This document shows, one piece after another, positions 38,283 through 48,055 of a DNA stretch of 64,000 nucleotides. Positions within the stretch are counted from its first letter, which is position 1. The number at the start of each line of letters is the position of its first letter. The notes beneath the pieces are model-generated. The model ran no database searches. It was not told where the DNA came from and saw nothing but the letters and a program-made list of their open reading frames with translations. The translations under genes were made by a program, and so were the position numbers. Source of the stretch: Ruegeria arenilitoris (GTDB lineage Bacteria > Pseudomonadota > Alphaproteobacteria > Rhodobacterales > Rhodobacteraceae); NCBI RefSeq assembly GCF_013035315.1, contig NZ_WQHP01000004.1:62001-126000 (forward strand), read 5' to 3'.

Positions 38283-39902
38283 TCAGTTCGCCTGACGCCG
38301 CAAAAAGGCAGGGATTTCGATCCGGTCCTGCTCGGGGTCGGCCTCTTCCCGTGCAGGTGCCGTAGCGTCAGATTGGCGCAGAACGGGCTGCTGACGGGGC
38401 GGCTGGGCCGGTGTGTCCGCCGCATGACCGGTCATCCGATCGATGAGACGATTGAACCCAAACCGGGGGCGATCATGACCCTCTTCCTGCGGTGCAGGAG
38501 CTTGCTGAGGCGCAGCCGGACGAACCATCGAGGGGCTGCGCTCGGACGCTGGGACGTTCTGAACCGCGGCCTGCAGGCGCTGCAGCGCCTCGGGTGACGG
38601 TGTTCCCGCTGCCGGTTGAGGCTGCGGCGCGACGTAGTTCTCGGGCGCAGGCTCAACCGGTTCGGGGGTCGGCTCGAATTCGGCAACGCGCGGCTGGTAG
38701 GCCGGAGGTGGCAGGCCATCATCATCCTGTTCCGCACGCGGCTGGAATTGAGGCTGCGCTGGCTCCTGAGGGGCCTCAAACAGCGAAGGCTCACGGTTCA
38801 CTTCCGTTTGCGGTGCTGGTTCAGCGACTTCCGCAGCGACCGGCGCTTCTTCTTGCACTGGCTCTTCGGCGGATACCGTGCGTGTCAGCGGTGCTGACAT
38901 CGAACGGCGCGCGACCGGCACGTCTTCGGATTTTTCGCTGGCGTCGATGCCGGTTGCGACGACCGACACACGCATGCCGCCTTCCATGGCTGTATCCAGG
39001 GTCGATCCGACAATGATGTTCGCCTCGGGATCCACTTCCTCGCGGATGCGGTTCGCGGCTTCGTCCAGTTCGAACAGGGTCAGGTCGTGCGAACCCGTGA
39101 TGTTGATCAGAACACCCTTCGCGCCTTTGAGGCTGATTTCGTCCAACAGCGGGTTGGCGATCGCCTTCTCGGCCGCTTGAACCGCGCGATCTTCGCCGGT
39201 GGCCTCGCCTGTGCCCATCATCGCTTTGCCCATCTCGTCCATCACGGCGCGAACATCGGCAAAGTCGAGGTTGATCAGACCCGGACGAACCATCAGGTCC
39301 GTGACACCTTTAACGCCCTGATACAGAACGTCATCAGCCATCGAGAACGCCTCGGTGAAGGTGGTTTTTTCGTTGGCCAGGCGGAACAGGTTCTGGTTCG
39401 GGATGATGATCAGCGTGTCGACAACCTTTTGCAGCATCTCAACGCCATCTTCAGCCTGGCGCATGCGCTTGGCACCTTCGAACTGGAAAGGTTTGGTCAC
39501 GACACCAACGGTCAGAACGCCCAGCTCACGCGCGGCCTGCGCGATGATCGGAGCCGCACCTGTGCCTGTGCCACCGCCCATACCGGCTGTGATGAAGCAC
39601 ATGTGCGCACCCGCAAGGTGATCCACGATCTGTTCGATGCTTTCTTCGGCAGCTGCGGCACCTACAGTTGGACGGGCCCCTGCCCCAAGACCTTCGGTAA
39701 CTTTGACACCCAGCTGAACCCGAGCAGAGGACTGACTTTGCTGCAGCGCCTGTGCATCTGTGTTGGCGACTACGAAATCGACGCCATCCAGCTGTTTCTC
39801 AATCATGTTGTTGACAGCGTTGCCGCCTGCACCACCAACGCCAAATACCGTAATCCGAGGCTTCAGTTCGTCGTGCCCGGGCATCGAAAGATTTAATGTC
39901 AT
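38283..39902 (-). CDS. ftsZ: Cell division protein FtsZ
   Basis: Tubulin-like GTPase that forms the division ring (539 aa; E. coli 383). The GTPase domain covers residues 1-320, with the T1 loop '[16 protein letters not shown]' and the signature [13 protein letters not shown] near residue 108. The last 220 residues are a proline/alanine/glutamate-rich linker ([20 protein letters not shown] and on), much longer than average. The C-terminal tip [11 protein letters not shown] is the conserved peptide binding FtsA and other partners. The 349-base gap upstream should contain its own promoter, separate from ftsA. Confidence 0.98.
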   Translation of the reverse strand: MTLNLSMPGHDELKPRITVFGVGGAGGNAVNNMIEKQLDGVDFVVANTDAQALQQSQSSARVQLGVKVTEGLGAGARPTVGAAAAEESIEQIVDHLAGAHMCFITAGMGGGTGTGAAPIIAQAARELGVLTVGVVTKPFQFEGAKRMRQAEDGVEMLQKVVDTLIIIPNQNLFRLANEKTTFTEAFSMADDVLYQGVKGVTDLMVRPGLINLDFADVRAVMDEMGKAMMGTGEATGEDRAVQAAEKAIANPLLDEISLKGAKGVLINITGSHDLTLFELDEAANRIREEVDPEANIIVGSTLDTAMEGGMRVSVVATGIDASEKSEDVPVARRSMSAPLTRTVSAEEPVQEEAPVAAEVAEPAPQTEVNREPSLFEAPQEPAQPQFQPRAEQDDDGLPPPAYQPRVAEFEPTPEPVEPAPENYVAPQPQPAAGTPSPEALQRLQAAVQNVPASERSPSMVRPAAPQQAPAPQEEGHDRPRFGFNRLIDRMTGHAADTPAQPPRQQPVLRQSDATAPAREEADPEQDRIEIPAFLRRQAN

Positions 39903-40251
39903 GCTCTGTCCGCCTGTTTTTTTGACCCGCCAAAGCGGTGTTTTTCTTACCTATCCTTCACCAATCCTACCGTTCGAAACGGCAAACGTCACGCCAAAAA
40001 TCGCGCGATTCCACAAAATATGGAGGAAATAAGGCGCTAACCGGCAGTATTTCGCATACGCCGCCAGATGTTGCGGAAAGAACTCAATGTAGCACAAAAC
40101 AGGCGATTTGCGCGCGGCCATCAACCGACGCTTCACCATAGGGACTCACTAAACTGTCAAACTGCGGAAAACTGCTCAGGTCCTGCCGCGGGCCTCTTGC
40201 GGGCCATGTGGATATCTTGCGGGATAAACGTGCTGGCTGCAACCCATTTCT
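39903..40251. other. Upstream region of ftsZ
   Basis: This 349-base gap separates ftsZ from the small exported protein gene, both minus strand. It is moderately AT-rich near ftsZ and contains two GANTC sites (GATTC at 40007 and GACTC at 40143) of the kind methylated by CcrM, about what chance predicts. No TTAA-N7-TTAA was seen. The minus frame 39951-40139 (62 codons) has no Shine-Dalgarno sequence or family resemblance. The ftsZ promoter most likely lies here. Confidence 0.45.
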
Positions 40252-40665
40252 TTAACCAATCTGGGTACTTGGACAGTTCAAACCGTCCTCTGTAATGCTG
40301 CGTACTTCTTGAATCTCAGTGTTGGCAAATGTCGCCAACCGGACCATCAGGCGGTCTTCGTGCAAGAAAGGCCACCAGCAGACTGGGATACCATCCGCGT
40401 CATCATCATAAAGGAAGCATATTTGTCCATTTGGCGTGGTGATCTGCCCGTAAACGCACCCACGCCCCACCATCCGCCAGACCGATAGCGTGGGGCTTAG
40501 GAACTCTTCGGTGCCCACAAGCTCGCCCGTGGGGTAGTCGTGGAACATGACGGTTTTGCCCTGGACCGCATTCAGGAACGCCTCGGGCGTGATGCGGGTC
40601 TGCGCCTGGGCAGTGAGCGGTGCCAGGATCAGCGCCGCGACGACCACCGCTTTACCAATTGTCAC
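40252..40665 (-). CDS. Small exported hypothetical protein overlapping the ftsA end
   Basis: A 137-residue protein starting at a GTG (40665) that overlaps the ftsA stop by 14 bases, giving a clear Sec signal peptide MTIGKAVVVAALILAPLTAQ with an AQAQ cleavage site near residue 22. The mature part contains 'MFHDYPTGELVGTEEFLSPT' and 'QICFLYDDDADGIPVCWWPF' with two cysteines that could form a disulfide. The longer frame up to 40905 is antisense-like in content and lies inside ftsA. I do not recognise a family. It is positioned between ftsA and ftsZ in the same direction, so it may be part of the division operon. Confidence 0.75.
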   Translation of the reverse strand: MTIGKAVVVAALILAPLTAQAQTRITPEAFLNAVQGKTVMFHDYPTGELVGTEEFLSPTLSVWRMVGRGCVYGQITTPNGQICFLYDDDADGIPVCWWPFLHEDRLMVRLATFANTEIQEVRSITEDGLNCPSTQIG

Positions 40666-41989
40666 GAAACCAGCGTACCGCACGTTTGAACGGACGCGCA
40701 GCGTAGGTGTCCACTGGAATCTCGAAATCCCACCATTCATCCTGCGGGTGCGCTGCGAAAAGACTGAGACCGACGGCCGACGAGAATCCCGGTCCTGTCG
40801 CTGATTGCGGCAAGCCGTGCACGCGCAGCGGACGCCCCAGGCGCACGCGCTGACCAAGGATACGCGTGGCGAGGCCGTCCAACCCCATGATCTGACTGCC
40901 GCCACCGGTCAGCACAATCTGCTGACTTGGCATATGCTCGAAACCGGCCGCATCCAGGCGGACGCGCACCTCTTCAAGGATTTCTTCGACGCGGGGGCGC
41001 ATGATGCCGATCAGCTCGGCGCGGCTGACGGTGCGGCGGTCGTGTTCCCAGTCGCCTGTATCTCCGCCAATATCGATCAGGTCACGATCGTCGGCGCCGG
41101 TTGCATGGACACCGCCGTTGAACGTCTTGATCCGTTCGGCCACCGAGGCCGGGATGCCAAGACCCATCGAGATATCCGAGGTCACGTGATCGCCGCCCAT
41201 GCGCACGCAGTCGGCATAAATCATGTGCTTTTTCATGAAGATCGACACGCTCGTCGTGCCGCCACCCATATCGATACAGGCGGCACCCAGCTCCTGCTCA
41301 TCCTCGACCAGCGCGGAAACGCCGGACACATAGGCCGAGTTTGCGATGCCTGCCAACTCGAGATCGCAACGCTTGATACAGCGCACGATGTTCTGGATCG
41401 CCGTCGCGTCAACGGTCAGCATGTGCATGTCGACCGCCAGACTTTGCCCCATCTGACCGCGTGGGTCGATCAGACCCGACCGGTTGTCCAGCGCAAAATT
41501 TACGGGCTGTGCATGTAGCACTTCACGCCCTGCCCCATAGTCAGGCACGTCGCAGGCATTTAGGACGCGCCCTACTTCGGCTTCGGTCACAACCTGACCT
41601 TCCAGATCGACCTGAGCGTCCAGACCATAAGACCGGGGGTTGGCCCCCGAGAAACTGGCGATGACATGATCGACCCGAATATCGGCCATTTTCTGTGCCG
41701 CCTGCAAAGCGGTGCGGATGGCGCGCTCGGTCTCCTGCATGGCGGTGACTTCGCCAAACTGCACGCCGCGCGACCGCGTCGTCGCCGCACCGATCACCCG
41801 GAACCCTGTCTGGCCAGCCATCGAGCCGATGGTGTTATCCTCGCTCAGGCGACCGGTCCCGTCGAAACGCAGTACAAGGCAGGCAATCTTAGAGCTTCCC
41901 ACGTCCAGAATGGCGACAACTCCGCGCTGCATCGCCTGTCTACGCATCTGCCGCATGGCGCGCTGGGACTGATAGAGATCGGTCATCAT
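40652..41989 (-). CDS. ftsA: Cell division protein FtsA
   Basis: Actin-like membrane tether of FtsZ (445 aa). The actin-fold ATPase motifs are 'VVAILDVGSSKIACLVLR' near residue 28, the phosphate 2 loop 'GAACIDMGGGTTSVSIFMKK' and the adenosine motif 'QQIVLTGGGSQIMGLDGLAT'. The last 20 residues (PFKRAVRWFRDNW) form the amphipathic membrane-targeting helix. The ATG at 41989 is 6 bases after the ftsQ stop, so ftsQ-ftsA are coupled. The downstream exported protein overlaps its last codons. Confidence 0.97.
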   Translation of the reverse strand: MMTDLYQSQRAMRQMRRQAMQRGVVAILDVGSSKIACLVLRFDGTGRLSEDNTIGSMAGQTGFRVIGAATTRSRGVQFGEVTAMQETERAIRTALQAAQKMADIRVDHVIASFSGANPRSYGLDAQVDLEGQVVTEAEVGRVLNACDVPDYGAGREVLHAQPVNFALDNRSGLIDPRGQMGQSLAVDMHMLTVDATAIQNIVRCIKRCDLELAGIANSAYVSGVSALVEDEQELGAACIDMGGGTTSVSIFMKKHMIYADCVRMGGDHVTSDISMGLGIPASVAERIKTFNGGVHATGADDRDLIDIGGDTGDWEHDRRTVSRAELIGIMRPRVEEILEEVRVRLDAAGFEHMPSQQIVLTGGGSQIMGLDGLATRILGQRVRLGRPLRVHGLPQSATGPGFSSAVGLSLFAAHPQDEWWDFEIPVDTYAARPFKRAVRWFRDNW

Positions 41990-41994
41990 GGTCG

Positions 41995-42990
41995 TTACTG
42001 CTCGCTACTCACGTTCACTTTTGTATTCCACCAGTCTTCGCTGGCAGCTTTGGTCATTCTGATTGTCGGACGTTGTCCAAGGCGCATATCGACCACGGCG
42101 ACATCGCGCTCCAACAGGTCTTGCACCTCATTCACCGCCAGCACACGTTCCAACGCGCGAACCGGGCGTTCTGTTGGCAACATGATGCGTTGGCCGCGAT
42201 CCAACACCAGATCCCAGCGGCGTTCACCGATCCGCACCAAACCGCGCACGCGACCGCCCAAACTGCGGGCTGTGGTCAGCAGCGCCAGCGCCTCGCCGAC
42301 ATGGCCATCTGCGCCTTTGCCGGCGATCAACGGCAGATTGGCGTGATCCTTGCGCGACGAGATGCGCTTCACATGCGCGCCGGTTTCGTCCAGCAGTTCG
42401 ATCCCATTGCGCGTCCGCCAGACAATGACAGGCTGACGCTCGACCACGTCCACTTGCAGGATGCCGCCGGGGCGCACCCGCACCGTAGCGGATTTCACAG
42501 GGTTCAGCCCGGTGATCGTGTCCCGGATCTGCTCAACATCCAGATCCCACGAACTGATCGGGAAATCCAACGGAACAACTTCGCGAATATCCTCGGACAG
42601 GTTGGTTCCTGCCCCATCGATCGCCATCAGATTGACCATGAATTCCGGGCGCTGCTGGATCGAGGTCTTGATGTCCATCACATAGGCGACAACAGCGTCG
42701 CGCCGTTCCTGTGCGCCAAAATAGATGCCAACTGCCGCACAAACCGCCAATATCGGCAAACCGATCTTCAAGCCGCGCCGAATACCCGGCGTCAGCATCC
42801 ACCGCTGCAAACGATAACTGAGGCGCGACGGGGCCGGATCGAACCGGTCACCCTTGCGGTTGAACACCCCGCGCAGGCGTAGCTTGGGCTCGGCCCCTGT
42901 CCGAGCGCCGGATGCGAAATCAGCATCGGGACCGGATAGCGGCTTGGGACGGTGCACGACGGGCGCGCGCGTGGCCTTCAACGGTCGCAT
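41995..42990 (-). CDS. ftsQ: Cell division protein FtsQ
   Basis: Bitopic divisome protein (331 aa). The basic cytoplasmic N-terminus (about 70 residues) is followed by a single membrane helix, LKIGLPILAVCAAVGIYFG, near residues 75-95. A POTRA domain follows ('DLDVEQIRDTITGLNPVKSA') and then the FtsQ/DivIB beta domain. The extra-long cytoplasmic tail is typical of alphaproteobacteria. GGAGG precedes the ATG at 42990. It overlaps ddl by 13 bases. Confidence 0.95.
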   Translation of the reverse strand: MRPLKATRAPVVHRPKPLSGPDADFASGARTGAEPKLRLRGVFNRKGDRFDPAPSRLSYRLQRWMLTPGIRRGLKIGLPILAVCAAVGIYFGAQERRDAVVAYVMDIKTSIQQRPEFMVNLMAIDGAGTNLSEDIREVVPLDFPISSWDLDVEQIRDTITGLNPVKSATVRVRPGGILQVDVVERQPVIVWRTRNGIELLDETGAHVKRISSRKDHANLPLIAGKGADGHVGEALALLTTARSLGGRVRGLVRIGERRWDLVLDRGQRIMLPTERPVRALERVLAVNEVQDLLERDVAVVDMRLGQRPTIRMTKAASEDWWNTKVNVSSEQ

Positions 42991-43895
42991 GAGGCGTCCT
43001 CCACCATCCAGGCGCAGAGCTGTCCGAATGTCATCCCCAGATGCGCGGCCTGCTCAGGCACCAGTGATGTCGGCGTCATGCCGGGCTGTGTATTGGTTTC
43101 CAGCAGGAACAACCCCTCGGCTCCCATGCTGTCATCCCAACGAAAATCGGTGCGGCTGACGCCTTTGCAACCCAATGCATCATGGGCGCGCAACGCGTAA
43201 TCCATGCAGCGGTCGAAAATCTCGGCCGGAATATCGGCGGGCAGAACGTGCCATGACCCACCCGGCTTGTATTTGGCGTCATAGTCGTACCAGCCGCCAT
43301 CCGTCATGATCTCGGTCACGGTCAAGGCGCGGTCGTTCATCACGGTCACGGTCAGTTCGCGCCCGGCGACGTATTTCTCGACCATTACCTGATCGGGCAT
43401 TTCCTCGGACAATTTCGGCGGGCCGTTGGAACCCTCGTGTACGATGTAAATTCCGACGCTTGAGCCCTCGTTGTTGGGCTTGGCCACATAAGGCGGCTCC
43501 ATCACGTGAACTTCGACCACTTCGACCTTGGGGACAATCATGCTGGGCACGATGGGCAGGCCGACGGCCTCATAGACCTCTTTGCTACGCTGCTTGTCCA
43601 TGGCAAGGGCCGAGGCCAAAACGCCGGAATGCGTGTAAGGTATGCGCATCCACTCCAGCAAGCCCTGCACACAGCCATCCTCGCCCCAGCGGCCATGCAG
43701 GGCGTTGAATACAACGTCTGGTTTGATGTCCAAAAGGCGCGCATAGAGGTCGGGACCTGCGTCCAGCTCAACCACTTCAAAGCCTTCTCCCACAAGGGCG
43801 GCTGCGCATTCGCGCCCAGAGCTGAGAGACACCTCGCGTTCCGCCGAGGGTCCACCCATCAATACCGCCACTTTGGGGTTTGTCCTGCTCGACAT
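42978..43895 (-). CDS. ddl: D-alanine--D-alanine ligase
   Basis: ATP-grasp ligase (305 aa) making D-Ala-D-Ala for peptidoglycan. It begins MSSRTNPKVAVLMGGPSAER with the GGxSxER motif; 'LHGRWGEDGCVQGLLEWMRI' and 'KGVSRTDFRWDD' and 'LETNTQPGMTPTSLVPEQAA' are the family's nucleotide and product-site motifs. An in-frame TTG at 43913 gives 6 extra residues; the ATG at 43895 is preferred. It sits between murB and ftsQ as in many dcw clusters and overlaps ftsQ by 13 bases. Confidence 0.96.
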   Translation of the reverse strand: MSSRTNPKVAVLMGGPSAEREVSLSSGRECAAALVGEGFEVVELDAGPDLYARLLDIKPDVVFNALHGRWGEDGCVQGLLEWMRIPYTHSGVLASALAMDKQRSKEVYEAVGLPIVPSMIVPKVEVVEVHVMEPPYVAKPNNEGSSVGIYIVHEGSNGPPKLSEEMPDQVMVEKYVAGRELTVTVMNDRALTVTEIMTDGGWYDYDAKYKPGGSWHVLPADIPAEIFDRCMDYALRAHDALGCKGVSRTDFRWDDSMGAEGLFLLETNTQPGMTPTSLVPEQAAHLGMTFGQLCAWMVEDASCDR

Positions 43896-44003
43896 TCCCA
43901 ATGTGCGCCTCAATGTCCCCGGACCTTATGTGGTGGTCCGTACTGCGTTTATGCCTTTGATCCGTCGCCTTAAATTGCCTGTTATGGTCTGACGGGTGCG
44001 GCT

Positions 44004-44930
44004 TTATTCTATCAACGGATCACCGACCCGCATGATTTCCCACTCTAGCGTGATGCCGCTTGTTTCGTAAACCTTTTTTCGCACCTCTTCGCCCAGCCCT
44101 TCGAGGTCAGCGGCGGTGGCATCTCCGGTATTGATCAGGAAATTCGAGTGCTTCGGGCTCATCTGTGCGCCACCTTTAGTCGCGCCACGCATGCCTGCAT
44201 CGTCGATCACCTTCCACGCCTTCAGATCATGGGTATCGTCGTCTCGCCCTGTCGAAGAGAACCCGGCGGGATTACGAAAGGTCGATCCAGCGCTGCGATC
44301 CTTGGTCGGCTGCGTTTCGTCACGCTTCTTCAGCTGTGCCTCCATCCGGGCGTGCAGTTCTTCGGCCTCACCTGACGGCCCTTCGAGCGTAGCTGAAATC
44401 AGCACCGCGCCCTCAGGCAAATCAGACTGGCGGTAGCGAAAGTTCAAATCGTCAGGGGTCAGGTCCAACACCTCACCCTGCCGCGTGACGGCAGTCGCCT
44501 TGCGCAACGCGTCCGCCGTATAGCTACCATAGCAGCCCGCGTTCATTCGCACCGCACCGCCAATTGAGCCGGGTATCGTGCGCAAAAAGGTCAAATCAAC
44601 ACCCGCATCTGCCGCCTTGCGTGCCACATGCGCGTCCAGCGCAGCAGCACCTGCGGTAACGGTGTTGCCTTCTACCGAGATACCGTTGAATCCGCGCCCC
44701 AGCCGGATCACCACTGCGCGCAAACCGCCGTCGCGGACAATCAGGTTTGATCCTACGCCCATTGGGAACACTGGAATCTCTGCGGGCAATACGTGCAGAA
44801 AATCCTGAAGATCCCGCACATCGGCTGGCTGGAACAAATAGTCTGCCGGGCCACCGACACGCAGCCATGTCAAATCATTCAGAAAACGGTTCTCGGTGAG
44901 TTTGCCGCGCGGTGTGGGAAGTGCTGTCAT
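44004..44930 (-). CDS. murB: UDP-N-acetylenolpyruvoylglucosamine reductase
   Basis: FAD- and NADPH-dependent reductase (308 aa, type IIa-like) producing UDP-N-acetylmuramate. It begins [20 protein letters not shown] and carries '[20 protein letters not shown]', '[20 protein letters not shown]', '[20 protein letters not shown]' and the catalytic serine region '[14 protein letters not shown]'. There is no visible Shine-Dalgarno sequence. It is followed (minus strand) by ddl and preceded by two DUF2484 genes. Confidence 0.97.
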   Translation of the reverse strand: MTALPTPRGKLTENRFLNDLTWLRVGGPADYLFQPADVRDLQDFLHVLPAEIPVFPMGVGSNLIVRDGGLRAVVIRLGRGFNGISVEGNTVTAGAAALDAHVARKAADAGVDLTFLRTIPGSIGGAVRMNAGCYGSYTADALRKATAVTRQGEVLDLTPDDLNFRYRQSDLPEGAVLISATLEGPSGEAEELHARMEAQLKKRDETQPTKDRSAGSTFRNPAGFSSTGRDDDTHDLKAWKVIDDAGMRGATKGGAQMSPKHSNFLINTGDATAADLEGLGEEVRKKVYETSGITLEWEIMRVGDPLIE

Positions 44931-44975
44931 GTTGGCTAGATCGCGGATTCAGAGAGGTAACGCAAGCGGCATCCT

Positions 44976-45230
44976 TTATTGCGCAGAGCCCATGAACCTG
45001 CGCAACCACCGACCAAGGTAAATCACCGGCCAGCGCAGCACAGACATACCCATGGCAAGGACAAGCAGCCCAATCCATGGGCCGTTCTGCAAAGTGACAT
45101 AGCCAAGGATTGGGATGCCAATCGCGATCAGGATGTAGGCACGGGTCCAGTGGTTATCCTTGCTGGGAATCATCGCCAGCACATTCGCGGCAATGCCCCA
45201 CAGCGCGGCAAAAGCGATCGACCAGTTCAT
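44976..45230 (-). CDS. DUF2484 family membrane protein, copy 2
   Basis: An 84-residue protein with three hydrophobic segments (MNWSIAFAALWGIAANVLAM, 'AYILIAIGIPILGYVTLQNG', 'IGLLVLAMGMSVLRWPVIYL') and a basic tail (RWLRRF). This is the DUF2484 pattern that I associate with Rhodobacterales dcw clusters. GGAGG precedes the ATG at 45230. The ATG overlaps the stop of the upstream copy (ATGA). Its close similarity in length and layout to its upstream neighbour indicates a tandem duplication. Function unknown. Confidence 0.82.
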   Translation of the reverse strand: MNWSIAFAALWGIAANVLAMIPSKDNHWTRAYILIAIGIPILGYVTLQNGPWIGLLVLAMGMSVLRWPVIYLGRWLRRFMGSAQ

Positions 45231-45475
45231 GGCTCGACCTCCTGCCCGGTCCAACGCCGCCAGTAATATCGGATCGGATTGCGGAACATCGAGGCAAAAG
45301 CCGCGAAGGCCAGCACCGAATAGAACCAGCCAAAGTCATGACCCAGCCAAACGACAAGCGCAGGCGCCGAGACAAAAAGGACAACGCCCGGTGGAAATTG
45401 CAGACGCATCGGCAACATGGCCACGACGGTCGAGGCCAGGACCCATAGGCCCGCAAAAAGCACTGAATAAACCAA
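45227..45475 (-). CDS. DUF2484 family membrane protein, copy 1
   Basis: An 82-residue protein initiated at a TTG (45475) with a perfectly placed GGAGG (5-base spacing). The upstream ATG frame to 45517 would bury that element. The pattern 'VYSVLFAGLWVLASTVVAML', 'PALVVWLGHDFGWFYSVLAF', 'FRNPIRYYWRRW' parallels the downstream copy (FAALWGIAANVLAMIP, then ...RWPVIYLGRWLRRF). Together they look like paralogues from tandem duplication. It lies between murC and murB. Function unknown. Confidence 0.78.
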   Translation of the reverse strand: MVYSVLFAGLWVLASTVVAMLPMRLQFPPGVVLFVSAPALVVWLGHDFGWFYSVLAFAAFASMFRNPIRYYWRRWTGQEVEP

Positions 45476-45551
45476 TTGCCCCTCCGAGGACGATCGTTTC
45501 TGCAACTGCAACATCACACTTTAGAGTTGCGCCGTAAGAGAGTCCACTCGG

Positions 45552-46961
45552 TCAAACGGCCTGTTTGTGCTGCAGCCGCTCGGGCAACCCGTTGGCCCAG
45601 GCGCTAATCGTACCGGCCCCCAGGCAGACAACCATGTCCCCGGGGCGGGCCTGTTCGCGGACAAGACGCTCCAGATCGTTTTCGTCCAGCAAAGCGCGCG
45701 CGTGGCGATGGCCGTGACGGATCAGTCCTTGAACCAGATCATCGCGGGAAGCGCCTTCGATCGGGTCTTCCCCGGCGGCGAAAACCTCGGCGATGGCGAC
45801 AACGTCCGCATCATTGAAACAGGTACAGAAATCATCAAACAAGTTGGACAGGCGCGAATAGCGGTGTGGCTGATGCACGGCGATAACGCGGCCATCGGTC
45901 GCCTGACGCGCGGCTTTCAGCACTGCTGCAATCTCGACCGGGTGATGTCCGTAATCGTCGATAATGGTGACGCCATCGACCTCTCCGACCTTAGTGAAGC
46001 GACGGTTCACGCCACCGAAATTGGCCAACGCATCGCGGATTTCCGACGCCTTCATCCCCAGATGACGGGCAACCGCCACCGCAGACAATGCGTTAGACAC
46101 ATTGTGGTCACCGGGCATCGGAAGAGTGCAGCCTTCGATCACCGTGTCTTCGTACTGCAGATGGATATCGAAATGCGCCACTCCGCCTTTGTAGGTCAGG
46201 TTCATTGCTCGCACATCCGCCTGTGCGTTGAACCCATAGGTCCGCACCCGACGGTCCGAGATGCGGCCTACCAGTGTCTGCACTTCGGCATGGTCCGTGC
46301 AGCAGACGGCCAGACCGTAGAACGGCAGGTTCGAGACGAATTCGTAGAAGCCATCACGCAATTTGTCGAAATCGCCCCAGTGCTCCATGTGTTCGGGGTC
46401 GATGTTGGTGACAATGGCGATCGTCGCGGGCAGGCGGTTGAACGAACCGTCGGATTCGTCCGCCTCAACCACCATCCATTCGCCCTGCCCCATCCGCGCG
46501 TTCGAACCATAGGCATGAATGATGCCGCCGTTGATAACGGTCGGATCAAAGTCTCCGGCCACCATCAGCTCGGCCATCATGGTCGTCGTCGTAGTTTTTC
46601 CGTGTGTGCCTGCGATGGCGATGTTGGACTTCAGGCGCATCAGTTCGGCCAGCATGTCGGCGCGGCGCACCACTGGCAGGCCCTGCGCTCGGGCCCCATC
46701 CAGCTCGGGGTTGCCCGGTTTGATCGCAGTCGAGACCACGACCACGGCTGCGTTCTCAAGGTTTTCAGCCCGTTGACCTACAAAGATCTCAGCACCAAGG
46801 CTCGCCAAACGGTCGGTGATCTTGGACGCTTTCAGGTCGGACCCCTGAACCCGGTAGCCAAGGTTCAACAGCACCTCGGCAATTCCCGACATCCCGATCC
46901 CGCCGATCCCAACAAAGTGGATCGGCCCTACGTCTTGCGGCAGTTTGGTTGCTGGATTCAT
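45552..46961 (-). CDS. murC: UDP-N-acetylmuramate--L-alanine ligase
   Basis: Mur ligase (469 aa) adding L-alanine to UDP-MurNAc. N-terminal '[20 protein letters not shown]' (UDP-binding glycine motif), ATP-binding [14 protein letters not shown] near residue 119, and '[20 protein letters not shown]' near residue 340. GAAGGAGACC precedes the ATG. It directly follows murG (minus strand), with the two DUF2484 genes after it. Confidence 0.97.
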   Translation of the reverse strand: MNPATKLPQDVGPIHFVGIGGIGMSGIAEVLLNLGYRVQGSDLKASKITDRLASLGAEIFVGQRAENLENAAVVVVSTAIKPGNPELDGARAQGLPVVRRADMLAELMRLKSNIAIAGTHGKTTTTTMMAELMVAGDFDPTVINGGIIHAYGSNARMGQGEWMVVEADESDGSFNRLPATIAIVTNIDPEHMEHWGDFDKLRDGFYEFVSNLPFYGLAVCCTDHAEVQTLVGRISDRRVRTYGFNAQADVRAMNLTYKGGVAHFDIHLQYEDTVIEGCTLPMPGDHNVSNALSAVAVARHLGMKASEIRDALANFGGVNRRFTKVGEVDGVTIIDDYGHHPVEIAAVLKAARQATDGRVIAVHQPHRYSRLSNLFDDFCTCFNDADVVAIAEVFAAGEDPIEGASRDDLVQGLIRHGHRHARALLDENDLERLVREQARPGDMVVCLGAGTISAWANGLPERLQHKQAV

Positions 46962-48055
46962 GTGGTCTCCTTCTGCGCCAGGTTTTCTACAAGGGCCACC
47001 AGACGCTCGGTCGCGTCGGGGGCACCGGTCGAGAGGGCGGCATGGGCCATCTTTTGCGCGGCTTCGGGGTTTGTCAGAACTGCGGTGATTTGCTCGGTCA
47101 GCGCGGGGACGTCAAGTGCGTTTTCGGGGATCAGGATCGCCCCGCCCGCCTGAACCAGCCCACGCGCATTTGCGGTCTGGTGATCGCCCGCCGCAGCGGC
47201 AAAGGGAATGAGGATCGAGGGTCGCCCAATGACCGAGATATCGGCGACGCTGGATGCACCGGATCGGCTGATCACAAGCTGCGCGTCAGACATACGGCGG
47301 GGCACATCATCGAAGAAGGGCAGCACCTCGGCGCGGATGCCATGATCGGCATAGAATGCGGTCACCCGCTCGCCATCCTCGTCGCGGGCCTGATGGGCCA
47401 CGCGGATATGCTGGCGCAGGTTGTCGGGCAATGCGGCAATGGCACCGGGAACGACATCGCTGAGGATCCGAGCACCTTGCGAGCCGCCCATCACCAGAAC
47501 CGACATTGGATAATCGCCCGGCGGGATATACCCAGCAGCGGCCCGTTCCAGAACGGCAGCGCGAACCGGGTTTCCTGTATGAATACCTTGCGCACCCTCA
47601 GGCAGATCGGTCGGCCAAACCCCACAGGCGACCTGCGCCACGCGCTTGGCAAACAACTGATTGACGCGCCCCAGTACACCGTTTTGTTCGTGGATCATGC
47701 GGGGAATACCCAGCATTGTCGCTGCACCCAGCGCCGGGATCGACGGGTAACCGCCAAAACCCACCACCACATCCGGCTTATCCCGCATCATCTGGATCGC
47801 CATACTGGTGACACCACCCGCGATCTTCGGCCCGACCAGGGCCTTAGCGGCCAGACCGCCCCGTGCGAACGTGGCCGAGGCGACCTCGACAATTTCAACT
47901 GTTTGCGGGAAGGCTCCGGTATAACGCGCGCCACGCTCGTCCGTAGACAGGCGGACGCGCCAGCCTTTTTGCAGCATCGCTTCGGCCAGCGCCTGCGCCG
48001 GGAACATATGGCCCCCGGTGCCGCCAGCCGCAATCAACAGGTAAGGTTTCCCCAT
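46958..48055 (-). CDS. murG: UDP-N-acetylglucosamine--N-acetylmuramyl-lipid transferase
   Basis: Peripheral glycosyltransferase (365 aa) making lipid II on the inner face of the membrane. It begins [20 protein letters not shown], the MurG G-loop 1 (GGTGGHxxPA), with '[20 protein letters not shown]' and '[20 protein letters not shown]' as the second loop and '[20 protein letters not shown]' as the acceptor part. Its ATG shares one base with the ftsW stop (TAATG), so ftsW and murG are translationally coupled, and its end overlaps murC by 4 bases. Confidence 0.97.
   Translation of the reverse strand: MGKPYLLIAAGGTGGHMFPAQALAEAMLQKGWRVRLSTDERGARYTGAFPQTVEIVEVASATFARGGLAAKALVGPKIAGGVTSMAIQMMRDKPDVVVGFGGYPSIPALGAATMLGIPRMIHEQNGVLGRVNQLFAKRVAQVACGVWPTDLPEGAQGIHTGNPVRAAVLERAAAGYIPPGDYPMSVLVMGGSQGARILSDVVPGAIAALPDNLRQHIRVAHQARDEDGERVTAFYADHGIRAEVLPFFDDVPRRMSDAQLVISRSGASSVADISVIGRPSILIPFAAAAGDHQTANARGLVQAGGAILIPENALDVPALTEQITAVLTNPEAAQKMAHAALSTGAPDATERLVALVENLAQKETT

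Noticed and set aside
40007..40147. Two GANTC (CcrM) sites before ftsZ
   Set aside because: Two sites in about 350 bases is close to the chance number, so no claim is made about methylation control.
45567..47153. 528-codon open plus frame
   Set aside because: It is antisense to murC and murG. Composition is that of a complement shadow, with no recognisable domain.
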